DNA of 37,806 bases from Bacillota bacterium (GTDB lineage Bacteria > Bacillota > UBA4882 > UBA10575): NCBI GenBank assembly GCA_012838955.1, contig DUOH01000043.1:1-37806 (forward strand). The letters run 5' to 3'. A program made the position numbers and the translations under genes. Positions within the stretch are counted from its first letter, which is position 1; the number at the start of each line of letters is the position of its first letter. The notes below the pieces were generated by a model. It did no database searches. It had not been told where the DNA came from and saw only the letters and a program-made list of their open reading frames with translations. Positions 25,641-34,047 of the stretch are shown here, in pieces.

Positions 25641-25869
25641 CCTTCTTTATGTTAACCAAATTTTTGAGACCTAAACGCATTATTACTAGAAATTTTTAGC
25701 AAACTATCACTATAGATATGGGATTCTCCTGTATATAGGTGTGGTCTAATAAGGACCTGGTAAGAAATAGAAGGGTTTCGCCTCGGAAAGAGGTTTAAAA
25801 AAAGATTGGCCTAGGGAGGAAAACAATAAAGACAGTAGAATAATTATTAAATGTTACTTAATGGTTTAG
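25641..25869. other. Intergenic stretch without recognisable gene
   Basis: AT-rich sequence between the minus-strand RNA candidate and the plus-strand leader structure. Any promoters for both would be expected here, but no well-spaced -35/-10 pair was found on either strand. A GGGAGGAAAAC stretch near 25814 resembles a ribosome site but no open frame follows. Confidence 0.5.
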
Positions 25870-25870
25870 G

Positions 25871-26020
25871 AAGCGTTGTAAAATGGTTAAATTTTAGGCT
25901 CCTGCCTGAACAGGCGGGAGCAAGCGACGGGTTTCGCGCGCGGACGCGGGCATCTGCAGAAGAGTTGAAAGCTTCTACAACCGCTTACTCTTACTGCCAG
26001 GCCTTCGGAGTCTGGAACAG
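25871..26020 (+). promoter_or_regulatory. Structured 5' leader upstream of the EF-G-like gene
   Basis: AAGCGTTGTA (25871-25880) can pair with TACAACCGCTT (25976-25986) with one bulged C, closing a domain. Inside, GCTCCTGCCT and AGGCGGGAGC (about 25898-25921) form a 10-bp hairpin with a GAAC tetraloop. Its one non-Watson-Crick pair is U-G on the plus strand, pointing to plus-strand transcription. After the domain, CCAGGC and GTCTGG (about 25997-26015) form another hairpin, again with a plus-strand G-U pair. It lies about 75 bases before the EF-G-like start, as a riboswitch or autoregulatory leader would. No known riboswitch core was recognised. Confidence 0.5.
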
Positions 26021-26093
26021 TTAATAATTGATTGAAGCGAAGGTGGGGCAACTCTTTTCAGTTTCTATTTTTCTATTTTGAGGAGGGTGTTGG

Positions 26094-28148
26094 GTGAAGA
26101 ATTACAGTTCCAATCAGTTAAGAAACCTTGTTTTAGTCGGGCATGGTGGGTGCGGTAAAACCATGTTGGCCGATGCGATGCTTTTTACGGCAAAAGCTAC
26201 TGACCGTTTGGGAAAGGTTGATGAAGGCACTTCCGTGTTGGATTATGATCCTGAGGAGACCAAAAGAAAAATTTCAATAAATACGGTAGTAGCGCCTTGT
26301 GAGTACAATTCTTGTAAAATCAATATCCTGGATACCCCCGGGTTCTTCGACTTTATCGGCGAAGTAAAAAGCGCGGTAAAAGTAGCTGATACCGGTGTGA
26401 TTGTCGCCTGTGCAGTCAGCGGCGTAGAGGTTGGCACCGAGAAAGGCTGGCGTTTCTTGGAGGAGAATGATGTAGCCAGAGTCTTCTATATCAACAAAAT
26501 GGACCGGGAAAATGCAAATTTCCGTAAAGTTTTAGCTGCTTTACAAGATAAATTCGGATCACGGGTGGTCCCTGTTTATCTGCCAATCGGCGAAGCGGAA
26601 AACTTTCAAGGAATTGTGGATCTGATTAGAGGAAAAGCTTATATTAACGGTAAAGAAGGAGAAATCCCCGCTGAGTTGGAGAGTGAGGCTAAGGAGTACT
26701 ATCATCAGTTGGTGGAAGCAGCCGCTGAAGCAGACGATGACCTGTTAGGCAAATATCTGGAGGGAGAAGAATTAACTCCTGCGGAGGTCATGACGGGTTT
26801 TAAAAAAGGCATAGCCGCTCGACTGATTTTTCCGGTATTTTGTGGTTCCGCGTTACAGAATAAAGGTATTGACCGATTTTTATTGGATATCACGGAGTTC
26901 TTCCCGTCTCCGCTGGACGTTGAGGCTATTAAAGTCCGCAAAGGATTAAGCGATGAAGAAACAGAATTGTCTCCGGGGGCCGATGGCGCCACAGCTGCGT
27001 TGGTCTTTAAGACCATGGCCGACCCGTTTGTCGGAAAACTAACTCTCTTTCGGGTCTATTCCGGTGTGTTGAAATCCGACTCCCATATCTGGAACGTCAC
27101 CCGGAATCAAGACGAGAGAGTAGGGCAACTTTTTGTCATAAAAGGAAAGAACCAAGAACCTGTCTCCCAAATCACCGCCGGAGATATCGGCGCCGTGGCG
27201 AAACTGCAGTACACCGAGACCGGAGATACACTCTGCCTCAAGGAAAACCAGGTTATAATCCCTCCCATCGACTTCCCCCAGCCTAAACTTTCCATGGCCG
27301 TTGTGCCTAAAGGCAAAGGAGATGAGGAGAAGATCGGATCCGGCTTGGCCAGGTTAAGGGAGGAGGATCCTTCGATTAAAGTAGAGAAGGATACCACTAC
27401 CCACGAATTAATCCTCTCCGGCTTGGGTGACCTTCATCTGGAAGTGATCACCAGCAAACTACAGAAAAAATTCGGTGTAGAGGTGGAATTAAAGACACCG
27501 AAGGTTCCTTATAAAGAAACGATTAAGGGAACGGTAAAGGTAGAGGGCAAGCATAAGAAGCAATCCGGGGGCCGCGGTCAATATGGCCATGTTTGGCTGG
27601 AGCTTGAACCTTTACCAACTGGGAACGGCTTTGAATTTGTGGACAAAATTTTCGGCGGCGCCGTTCCAAAACAATATATTCCTGCTGTGGAAAAAGGACT
27701 ACGGGAGACAATGGAAGAAGGCATTCTGGCCGGGTATCCTGTGGTGGATATACGCGCGACTTTATATGATGGTTCCTACCATAGCGTAGACTCCTCTGAA
27801 ATGGCCTTTAAAATCGCCGCCTCCATGGCCTTGAAAAAAGGGTTTATGGACGCTAAGCCCATTCTGTTGGAACCTGTGATGCTGATTGAAGTGACCGTGC
27901 CTGAAGAATTCATGGGTGATATCATGGGAGACTTGAATAAGAAGCGAGGCCGGATCCTCGGGATGGAACCCCAGGACGGTATGCAGATTATTCGGGCTCA
28001 TGTTCCTTTGGCCGAGGTTTTCCAGTACTCAATTGACCTGCGTTCCATGACCCAAGGGCGGGGTGATTTTACTTTAACCTTTGACCACTACGAAGAAGTT
28101 CCGGGTAATATTGCCGAAGAGGTAATCGCCGCTGCAAAAGCCGAATAG
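26094..28148 (+). CDS. Elongation factor G paralogue (EF-G-2-like GTPase)
   Basis: This 684-residue translational GTPase has EF-G domain order: a G domain (P-loop GHGGCGKT at 16-23, DTPG at 80-83, NKMD at 134-137), domain II, then domains III-V (GKHKKQSGGRGQYGHVWLEL, RGRILGME, and a C-terminal DLRSMTQGRGDFTLTFDHYE). The canonical His after DTPG, which helps GTP hydrolysis, is replaced by Phe 84. The P-loop also differs from the AHIDAGKT of housekeeping EF-G. Both features suggest the EF-G-2 paralogue group, not the main translocase. It stands alone rather than in the str operon. GTG start with AGGAGGG 6 bases upstream. Role under stress or special conditions is inference. Confidence 0.88.
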   Translation: MKNYSSNQLRNLVLVGHGGCGKTMLADAMLFTAKATDRLGKVDEGTSVLDYDPEETKRKISINTVVAPCEYNSCKINILDTPGFFDFIGEVKSAVKVADTGVIVACAVSGVEVGTEKGWRFLEENDVARVFYINKMDRENANFRKVLAALQDKFGSRVVPVYLPIGEAENFQGIVDLIRGKAYINGKEGEIPAELESEAKEYYHQLVEAAAEADDDLLGKYLEGEELTPAEVMTGFKKGIAARLIFPVFCGSALQNKGIDRFLLDITEFFPSPLDVEAIKVRKGLSDEETELSPGADGATAALVFKTMADPFVGKLTLFRVYSGVLKSDSHIWNVTRNQDERVGQLFVIKGKNQEPVSQITAGDIGAVAKLQYTETGDTLCLKENQVIIPPIDFPQPKLSMAVVPKGKGDEEKIGSGLARLREEDPSIKVEKDTTTHELILSGLGDLHLEVITSKLQKKFGVEVELKTPKVPYKETIKGTVKVEGKHKKQSGGRGQYGHVWLELEPLPTGNGFEFVDKIFGGAVPKQYIPAVEKGLRETMEEGILAGYPVVDIRATLYDGSYHSVDSSEMAFKIAASMALKKGFMDAKPILLEPVMLIEVTVPEEFMGDIMGDLNKKRGRILGMEPQDGMQIIRAHVPLAEVFQYSIDLRSMTQGRGDFTLTFDHYEEVPGNIAEEVIAAAKAE

Positions 28149-28183
28149 TAAGCGATAAAGTAAATATCTGGTCTTTGTAGCTG

Positions 28184-28230
28184 AACCCCCTGAACGTAAG
28201 GAAATCTCCTTACATTCAGGGGGTTTTTTT
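28184..28230 (+). terminator. Strong intrinsic terminator after the EF-G-like gene
   Basis: CCCCCTGAACGTAAGGA and TCCTTACATTCAGGGGG form a near-perfect 17-bp stem with an AATC loop, followed by seven Ts. This is a clear Rho-independent terminator ending the EF-G-like transcript. Confidence 0.95.
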
Positions 28231-28253
28231 CTTACTTCCTAATCTTTTCAACT

Positions 28254-28281
28254 TTGACTGAAGGTAAAAAATGTTTATAAA
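28254..28281 (+). promoter_or_regulatory. Candidate sigma-A promoter of the sugar-uptake operon
   Basis: TTGACT (28254-28259) and TATAAA (28276-28281) are separated by 16 bases. This is the best -35/-10 pair between the terminator and the binding-protein gene, and would give a leader of about 250 bases. Confidence 0.5.
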
Positions 28282-28294
28282 AAGAAGGAAATGA

Positions 28295-28318
28295 AAGTAT
28301 TCTATAGAATTAATACTT
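28295..28318 (+). promoter_or_regulatory. Possible operator for the sugar-uptake operon
   Basis: AAGTATT and AATACTT form a perfect 7-bp inverted repeat with a 10-base spacer, just downstream of the predicted transcription start. The position suits a repressor operator, but no regulator gene is in the window. Confidence 0.35.
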
Positions 28319-28537
28319 ATATTTATTTTCAATTTATTCCGTTTATAACACGGTGAACTGTATCTTCCTCACGTTAAAGAAAGGTTTATGTACAGAAAAG
28401 CATGGATGATTAGGGGCAGTATTGACTACGGCTCGTGCCCGGGTGGGTGCGAAGTAAATATTAGCGAGGTGGTGCCGACAATAAAGTTTCGTCTTTATTT
28501 ATTCGCTGGGAATTATTTGGACGAAGGAGGAAACAAG
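28319..28537 (+). other. Long 5' leader of the binding-protein gene
   Basis: This 219-base stretch holds no gene. An open frame continuous with the binding protein extends to 28388 but lacks a ribosome site and a signal-peptide-like start. AATAAAG and CTTTATT (28480-28499) form a hairpin nested inside AGCG/CGCT (28463-28507). GGGCA and TGCCC pair near 28414-28440. Confidence 0.45.
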
Positions 28538-29833
28538 GTGAAAAGAAGTTTGGTCTTGTCGATTCTGGTAGTTGTGTTGCTGGTTCTGCTAGTACTCATC
28601 GGATCGCAGATGCTTCCCGCGCGGGAGGAGAGAGAAAGAACCATCACGGTCTGGTGTTGGGATCCTGCCTTCAATATTTACGCCATGGAAGAAGCGGCAA
28701 AAATCTATAAGCAGAAGGAACCTCAGGTAAATATTGATGTGGTGGAAACACCCTGGGCTGATGTTCAGACTAAATTAACCACAGCGGTCCTTTCAGGGCA
28801 GACCTCCACCCTACCTGACATCTTACTAATGCAAGATAATGCCCTGACCAAAAACGTCATCAATTATCCGGGGACCTTTGTTGATTTAACTGATTCAGAG
28901 ATTGACTTCTCGAAATTTGCCGATTACAAGGTAGCCTTGACTAAGGTCAATGGTAGAAACTATGCGGTACCGTTTGATAATGGGACGGCAATTAATGTCC
29001 TACGGGCCGATGTCTTACAGGAGGCTGGCTATACTGTAGAAGATTTCACCGATATTACATGGACCGAATACATAAAAATGGGCCGGGATGTACTGGCCAA
29101 GACCGGAAAACCTATACTGTCATGTGTGGCCGAGAGCCCGGATCTGTTGATGATCATGCTTCAGAGCGCAGGATCATGGCTTTTTGATGAGAATGGCGAA
29201 GTATACATCGCCAAGAATGATGTCTTACGGGAAGTAATTGACGTCTATATTGATATGGTCAAAAGTGGCGTACTGGTTCAAGTAAACGATTGGGAACAAT
29301 ATATCAGTTCATTTACTACAGGTACAGTGGCGGGTACCATTAATGGGTGCTGGATTATTGGCTCAATTACTGCTCAAACAGAGCATAAAGGTTTGTGGAG
29401 AATTACAAATATTCCCAGGCTGCCGGAGGCGGCCAAAGCTACTAACTATAGCAACCAAGGCGGCTCCAGCTGGATGGTATTGGCCACTTCAAAAAATGCG
29501 GATGTGGCCATAGATTTCCTAACCCATACTTTTGCCGGAAGTGTTGAATTATACGAAACAATCCTGCCTTCTTCAGGGGCGCTGGCTACTTATCTTCCGG
29601 CCGGAGATAGCCCTGTTTATAATGAACCTCATGAATTCTTTGGCGGGCAGGCAATCTATGCTAACATTACAGAGTATGCGGCTAAGGTGCCACAGGTGAA
29701 ATATGGTGTTTATAATTACGAAGCAAGAGAAGCTGTAGGAACCGCCATTACACGGATCCTTTCCGGAATGGATATTGATTCCGCTTTACGGGAAGCCGAA
29801 GAAGCAGTGAAGTTCCTAATGGTAGCGGAATAA
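28538..29833 (+). CDS. Carbohydrate ABC transporter substrate-binding protein
   Basis: This is the extracytoplasmic solute receptor of a sugar importer (SBP family 1, COG1653-like), 431 residues. A hydrophobic N-terminal segment (MKRSLVLSILVVVLLVLLVL) acts as signal or anchor. No lipobox Cys follows, unlike most Gram-positive binding proteins. The mature part starts ITVWCWDPAFNIYAMEEAAK, typical of the family. A GGSSWMVLATSKNADVAIDF block near residue 305 supports it. The GTG start at 28538 has GAAGGAGG 8 bases upstream. The neighbouring GH42 gene suggests a galactoside or galactose-containing oligosaccharide as ligand, which is inference. Confidence 0.92.
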   Translation: MKRSLVLSILVVVLLVLLVLIGSQMLPAREERERTITVWCWDPAFNIYAMEEAAKIYKQKEPQVNIDVVETPWADVQTKLTTAVLSGQTSTLPDILLMQDNALTKNVINYPGTFVDLTDSEIDFSKFADYKVALTKVNGRNYAVPFDNGTAINVLRADVLQEAGYTVEDFTDITWTEYIKMGRDVLAKTGKPILSCVAESPDLLMIMLQSAGSWLFDENGEVYIAKNDVLREVIDVYIDMVKSGVLVQVNDWEQYISSFTTGTVAGTINGCWIIGSITAQTEHKGLWRITNIPRLPEAAKATNYSNQGGSSWMVLATSKNADVAIDFLTHTFAGSVELYETILPSSGALATYLPAGDSPVYNEPHEFFGGQAIYANITEYAAKVPQVKYGVYNYEAREAVGTAITRILSGMDIDSALREAEEAVKFLMVAE

Positions 29834-30169
29834 AGGGAGATATCTGTGAAGCATAAGTCATCAGCGCTATTTACTAATCAGGTTACAATATTTGATCTAT
29901 AAACATATCTTCTTTGAGCAGGTGGGTATATGGAAACGTAATGCTTCAAAAGGAGAAGGAGCCTGAAAAAAGAGTAGGTCTGTTCACGGATATTGTCAGG
30001 TCTAACTGATTAATATTGAAGCGATGAGTAACACGGGTGGAGTTAAGCCATGCCCACCTGCTTGATTTCTCCAATAGGCTTCCAGATAGCGCCTTTTTTA
30101 TGCCTTTTTGATTCGTAATAACTGTGGGGTCAGGAACGGCAAACCACCACACAAGAAGGAGGGATAATA
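29834..30169 (+). other. 336-bp structured gap between binding-protein and permease genes
   Basis: No gene is convincing here. Two long-range inverted repeats interleave: GAAGCAT (29848-29854) with ATGCTTC (29941-29947), and GAGCAGGTGGG (29916-29926) with CCCACCTGCTT (30053-30063). The second 3' arm can also pair locally with GGTGG at 30036-30040. A weak hairpin AGGC/GCCT followed by six Ts lies near 30082-30107. It may set the usual excess of binding protein over permease by processing or attenuation. Confidence 0.5.
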
Positions 30170-31111
30170 ATGGAAAGGGAATTAACACCGGATAAACAGA
30201 AACTGGAAAAAATGTTGATGAACGAAAAACCGACTAACGTGATGAAACTTAAGGTAAAGCAGAATATGATTGGGTGGGGGTTTGTTTTGCCTGCGGCCCT
30301 CCTTATCTTTACCTTCTATTTTTATCCAATATTCCGGGCTTTTATTCTGTCTTTTCAAACAGGGGTGGGAGCCAATATTCGCTTTGCCGGACTGGCTAAT
30401 TATAAAAGAATCTTCCTGGACCCCTTATTCAAAACTTCCCTCAGTAATGTCTTTATTTATTTAGTCCTCCAGGTGCCAATGATGCTTTTTTTAGCTTTAA
30501 TCCTGGCCAGTCTGGTTAATGATGAGAAGCTGAGAGGCAGGGGCCTCTTCCGCACAGCTCTATTTCTGCCTTGCGCTACTTCGTTAGTCTCTTACGCCAT
30601 TATCTTTCGTTCCTTGTTCGCCCTGGATGGATTCGTCAATGCACTTTTAATGAATCTTTCCATTATAAGCAGGCCGATTAATTGGATTGGTCATCCATGG
30701 ACAGCGCGGATTCTGATTGTAATCGCCCTCACCTGGAGATGGACCGGATATAACATGATCTTTTACTTGGCCGGTTTGCAGAATATAAACTTTTCTATTT
30801 ATGAAGCGGCAAAAATCGATGGCGCCAATGCATTTTCCAGTTTTTTTCGGATTACCATTCCTCTTCTAAAACCCATTATTCTGTTGACCACGATTATGTC
30901 GACCAATGGAACCCTGCAAATATTTGATGAAACAATGAACTTAACCAATGGCGGACCGGCAAACTCCACCCTCTCCATCTCCCAGTATATATATAAGCTG
31001 TCTTTTGTTTATTCACCCCGCTTTGGGTATGCGGCTGCCATTTCTTTTGTTGTCTTCATTATCGTGGCGATTCTAGCCTTTATACAGCTCAAGGTAGGTG
31101 ATGAGCGATGA
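30170..31111 (+). CDS. Sugar ABC transporter permease (MalF/UgpA type)
   Basis: This is the first membrane subunit of the importer, 313 residues with six or seven transmembrane helices. The ATPase-docking EAA loop is visible as EAAKIDGANAFSSFFRITIP near residue 205. The N-terminal block GWGFVLPAALLIFTFYFYPI is typical of UgpA/LacF-like permeases. A strong GAAGGAGGG site lies 8 bases before ATG. It overlaps the next permease by 4 bases. No ATPase gene is in the operon, so a shared MsmX-type ATPase elsewhere is likely. Confidence 0.94.
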   Translation: MERELTPDKQKLEKMLMNEKPTNVMKLKVKQNMIGWGFVLPAALLIFTFYFYPIFRAFILSFQTGVGANIRFAGLANYKRIFLDPLFKTSLSNVFIYLVLQVPMMLFLALILASLVNDEKLRGRGLFRTALFLPCATSLVSYAIIFRSLFALDGFVNALLMNLSIISRPINWIGHPWTARILIVIALTWRWTGYNMIFYLAGLQNINFSIYEAAKIDGANAFSSFFRITIPLLKPIILLTTIMSTNGTLQIFDETMNLTNGGPANSTLSISQYIYKLSFVYSPRFGYAAAISFVVFIIVAILAFIQLKVGDER

Positions 31112-31920
31112 TAAAAAGGAAACTGATTACTCTGGTAAAATATTCAGTCCTCTCTGTGGCCGCGTTCTTATCAGTATTTCCACTCCTTTGGATGTTGATT
31201 TCGGCGACAAATAAAAGTGTGGATGTGATAGCCGGAAGTTTATTACCAGGCGCGCATCTGGTGGAGAACTTTAGAACTCTGGTAGAAAGAACTGATATCT
31301 TCAGCGCTCTCTGGAATTCTCTCCGCAATGCTTCAGTTGCCACCATCGCCAGTCTGATTGTTTGCTCTATAGCTGGGTATGGATTTGAGATCTACCATGA
31401 CCGGGGTAAAGACTTCTTAATGAGTGTGTTATTGTTATCAGTGATGGTTCCTTTTGCCGCCATCATGATTCCCTTGTTTATGATGTTCGGAAAAGCAAAT
31501 TTATTGAATACTACGGCCGGTTTTGTTTTGCCGACAATATCTACGGCTTTTCTCATCTTCTTGTTCAGGCAGAGTACCAGAACTTTTCCGCAAGAAGTGA
31601 TTGAATCCGCTAGACTAGAGGGTTTGGGAGAGTTAGGCATATTCTTCAGAATGTATGTTCCGATTATGCGTTCAACTTACGCGGCTGCAGCGGTCATTAC
31701 TTTTATGAATGCGTGGAACAGTTATCTGTGGCCGGTGATTATTATGCAAAAAGCGGAAAGTAAAACCATGCCTTTGTTGATTTCTGATTTAATAGCGGGC
31801 TATGTTACTGATTACGGTATGGTGATGTTAGCGGTGACCATCAGCATCTTACCGACGATTCTACTTTTTCTGATTCTCCAGAAGAACTTTGCTGAGGGGA
31901 TTACGGCTTCTATTAAATAA
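31108..31920 (+). CDS. Sugar ABC transporter permease (MalG/UgpE type)
   Basis: This is the second membrane subunit, 270 residues with six transmembrane segments, of the MalG/LacG group. The EAA-like loop reads ESARLEGLGELGIFFRMYVP near residue 170. NAWNSYLWPVIIMQ and the C-terminal LFLILQKNFAEGITASIK are family hallmarks. The 4-base overlap (ATGA) with the first permease indicates translational coupling, and the beta-galactosidase gene follows after 20 bases. Confidence 0.95.
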   Translation: MIKRKLITLVKYSVLSVAAFLSVFPLLWMLISATNKSVDVIAGSLLPGAHLVENFRTLVERTDIFSALWNSLRNASVATIASLIVCSIAGYGFEIYHDRGKDFLMSVLLLSVMVPFAAIMIPLFMMFGKANLLNTTAGFVLPTISTAFLIFLFRQSTRTFPQEVIESARLEGLGELGIFFRMYVPIMRSTYAAAAVITFMNAWNSYLWPVIIMQKAESKTMPLLISDLIAGYVTDYGMVMLAVTISILPTILLFLILQKNFAEGITASIK

Positions 31921-31940
31921 GAGAAAGGGAAGGAAAGAGG

Positions 31941-34010
31941 ATGGAAAGATACAAACCGATTAACGCAAAGGCTCCTCATTTTTGGCACGGAGCGGATTAC
32001 AACCCCGATCAATGGCTACAGGATTCGCATATCCTCGAGGAAGATCTCAGGCTAATGAAACTGGCCAACTGTAATGTAATGTCTGTGGGGATTTTTGCGT
32101 GGGCGGCCTTAGAGCCGGAAGAGGGAAAATTTGATTTTGCTTGGTTGGACCGGGTCTTGGACAGGATGGCGGAGAACGGGGTATATGCGGTCTTAGCTAC
32201 TCCCAGCGGGGCCAGGCCGGCTTGGCTTAGCCAAAAGTATCCAGAAGTCTTACGGGTGGGCGCGGATCGGAAAAGGATTCTCCATGGTAACCGGCATAAT
32301 CACTGTTATTCTTCACCCGTTTACCGGGAAAAGGTAGAGCTGATCAATACTAAACTGGCGGAGAGATACAAAGAGCATCCTGCTTTACTGGTTTGGCATG
32401 TCTCAAATGAGTACGGCGGGGAATGCCACTGCGCATTGTGTCAGGAAAAATTTAGACAATGGTTGCAACAGCGGTATCAAACCCTTGATGCGTTGAATCA
32501 AGCCTGGTGGACTGCGTTTTGGAGTCATACTTATACGGACTGGTCACAGATTGAATCCCCAGCGCCGCACGGAGAGAGCTCTATTCACGGTCTTAATCTT
32601 GATTGGAAGAGATTTGTGACCCAGCAGACGATTGATTTCTTCCAACACGAATGTAAGCCGCTTGCGGCGATCACCCCGGACATACCGGTGACCACAAATT
32701 TTATGGGGACCTATCCCGGCCTTGATTACTGGAAATTTGCCCCTGCCGTGGATGTAGTATCGTGGGATAATTACCCACGCTGGCATGGGAAGGAGGAGGA
32801 CTGGCGCCTGGCTTCAGAAGTGGCTTTTGTACATGATCTCAACCGGTCGCTGAAGAACGGAAAACCGTTTATGCTGATGGAAAGCACTCCCAGTATGACG
32901 AATTGGATGGAGGTGGCGAAGAATAAAAGACCCGGTATGCATCTGCTCTCCTCCATCCAAGCGGTAGCCCATGGCGCTGATACTGTCCAGTATTTCCAAT
33001 GGAGAAAGGGCAGAGGAGGAGTAGAGAAGTTCCACGGGGCGGTGGTGGGCCATGTCGGGCATGAACACACCAGAGTGTTTCGGGATGTGACACAAGTGGG
33101 GGAGGTGCTGAAGAAATTGGATCCGGTGCTTGGCGCCACTGTTCACCCGGAAGTTGCCATAGTTTTTGACTGGGAGAACCGGTGGGCGTTGGAGGACGCC
33201 TGTGGTTTCATCAGAGAGAAGAAGTATGAGGAGACTTGTCAGCGGCATTATCTCCCGTTTTGGAAACGAGGAATTCCGGTTGACATCATCAATGAAGACA
33301 GTGATTTCTCCCGTTACCGGCTGTTGATCGCGCCCATGCTGTATATGGTGAGAAAAGGGGTGGGGGAACGGATTACTGAATTTGTTGCCACCGGAGGAAC
33401 CCTTGTTACCACTTACTTGTCGGGAACAGTAGACGAAAATGACTTATGCTTTTTGGGAGGTTTCCCCGGTCCCTTACGGAAGGTATTGGGGATTTGGGTG
33501 GAGGAGAACGACGCTTTGTACGATGATGAGGTAAACCACGTCGCAATGCTGCCCGGTAATGTTCTGGGCTTGCGGGCTCAATACGCAGTCACGGAGTTGT
33601 GCGACTTAATTCATTTGGAAACTGCCCAGGCAGTGGCAGTCTATAAAGAAGACTTTTATACAGGTCGTCCAGCGGTTACTGTCAACAAGTACGGGGCAGG
33701 CGAGGCATATTATATAGCTTCCCGTAACGAAGACCGGTTTTTGGATGACTTTTACCGGTCCGTCATAGAAAGAATAGGACTGCATCCAGTAGTGAAAGGA
33801 CAGTTACCGCCGGGAGTAACTGCGCAAATGAGAACGGACGGGGAGCGGGATTTTGTTTTCTTGCTGAATTTCACTACCGAGGAGCGGAGAATTGACTTAC
33901 TGGAGGAAGAGTTCACTGATCTCCTCACCCAGGAGACGACTCGGGGCATAGTGGAGCTGCCGCCATACGGCTTACGAATTTTAGAGAGGGCGCACGGTTC
34001 ATTAGTTTAA
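31941..34010 (+). CDS. Glycoside hydrolase family 42 beta-galactosidase
   Basis: This is a cytoplasmic GH42 enzyme, 689 residues, with no signal peptide. It hydrolyses beta-galactosides, probably those imported by the adjacent transporter. The N-terminal TIM barrel starts FWHGADYNPDQW. The acid/base Glu is E157 in HVSNEYGG and the nucleophile Glu is E314 in LMESTPS. A Cys cluster (GECHCALCQ, residues about 160-168) matches the zinc site of many GH42 enzymes. A trimerisation domain (about 400-620) and a small C-terminal beta domain follow. A terminator follows, so it ends the operon. Confidence 0.95.
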   Translation: MERYKPINAKAPHFWHGADYNPDQWLQDSHILEEDLRLMKLANCNVMSVGIFAWAALEPEEGKFDFAWLDRVLDRMAENGVYAVLATPSGARPAWLSQKYPEVLRVGADRKRILHGNRHNHCYSSPVYREKVELINTKLAERYKEHPALLVWHVSNEYGGECHCALCQEKFRQWLQQRYQTLDALNQAWWTAFWSHTYTDWSQIESPAPHGESSIHGLNLDWKRFVTQQTIDFFQHECKPLAAITPDIPVTTNFMGTYPGLDYWKFAPAVDVVSWDNYPRWHGKEEDWRLASEVAFVHDLNRSLKNGKPFMLMESTPSMTNWMEVAKNKRPGMHLLSSIQAVAHGADTVQYFQWRKGRGGVEKFHGAVVGHVGHEHTRVFRDVTQVGEVLKKLDPVLGATVHPEVAIVFDWENRWALEDACGFIREKKYEETCQRHYLPFWKRGIPVDIINEDSDFSRYRLLIAPMLYMVRKGVGERITEFVATGGTLVTTYLSGTVDENDLCFLGGFPGPLRKVLGIWVEENDALYDDEVNHVAMLPGNVLGLRAQYAVTELCDLIHLETAQAVAVYKEDFYTGRPAVTVNKYGAGEAYYIASRNEDRFLDDFYRSVIERIGLHPVVKGQLPPGVTAQMRTDGERDFVFLLNFTTEERRIDLLEEEFTDLLTQETTRGIVELPPYGLRILERAHGSLV

Positions 34011-34025
34011 AGTCGGAAGTAGAAG

Positions 34026-34047
34026 ATCGGCCGTTGGCCGATTTTTT
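34026..34047 (+). terminator. Intrinsic terminator after the GH42 gene
   Basis: ATCGGCC, GTT loop, GGCCGAT, then a run of six Ts. A compact Rho-independent terminator 16 bases after the stop codon. Confidence 0.92.

Noticed and set aside
25264-25674. 136-codon plus-strand frame between bofC-like and EF-G-like genes
   Set aside because: GTG start without ribosome site, and it lies across the helices of the RNA candidate; the translation resembles no family and the base pairing explains the sequence better.
25459-25680. 73-codon minus-strand frame in the same region
   Set aside because: No ribosome site and it crosses the helix positions; more likely RNA.
29946-30188. 80-codon minus-strand frame in the permease gap
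   Set aside because: No ribosome site, ends inside the permease start; looks like chance in a structured gap.
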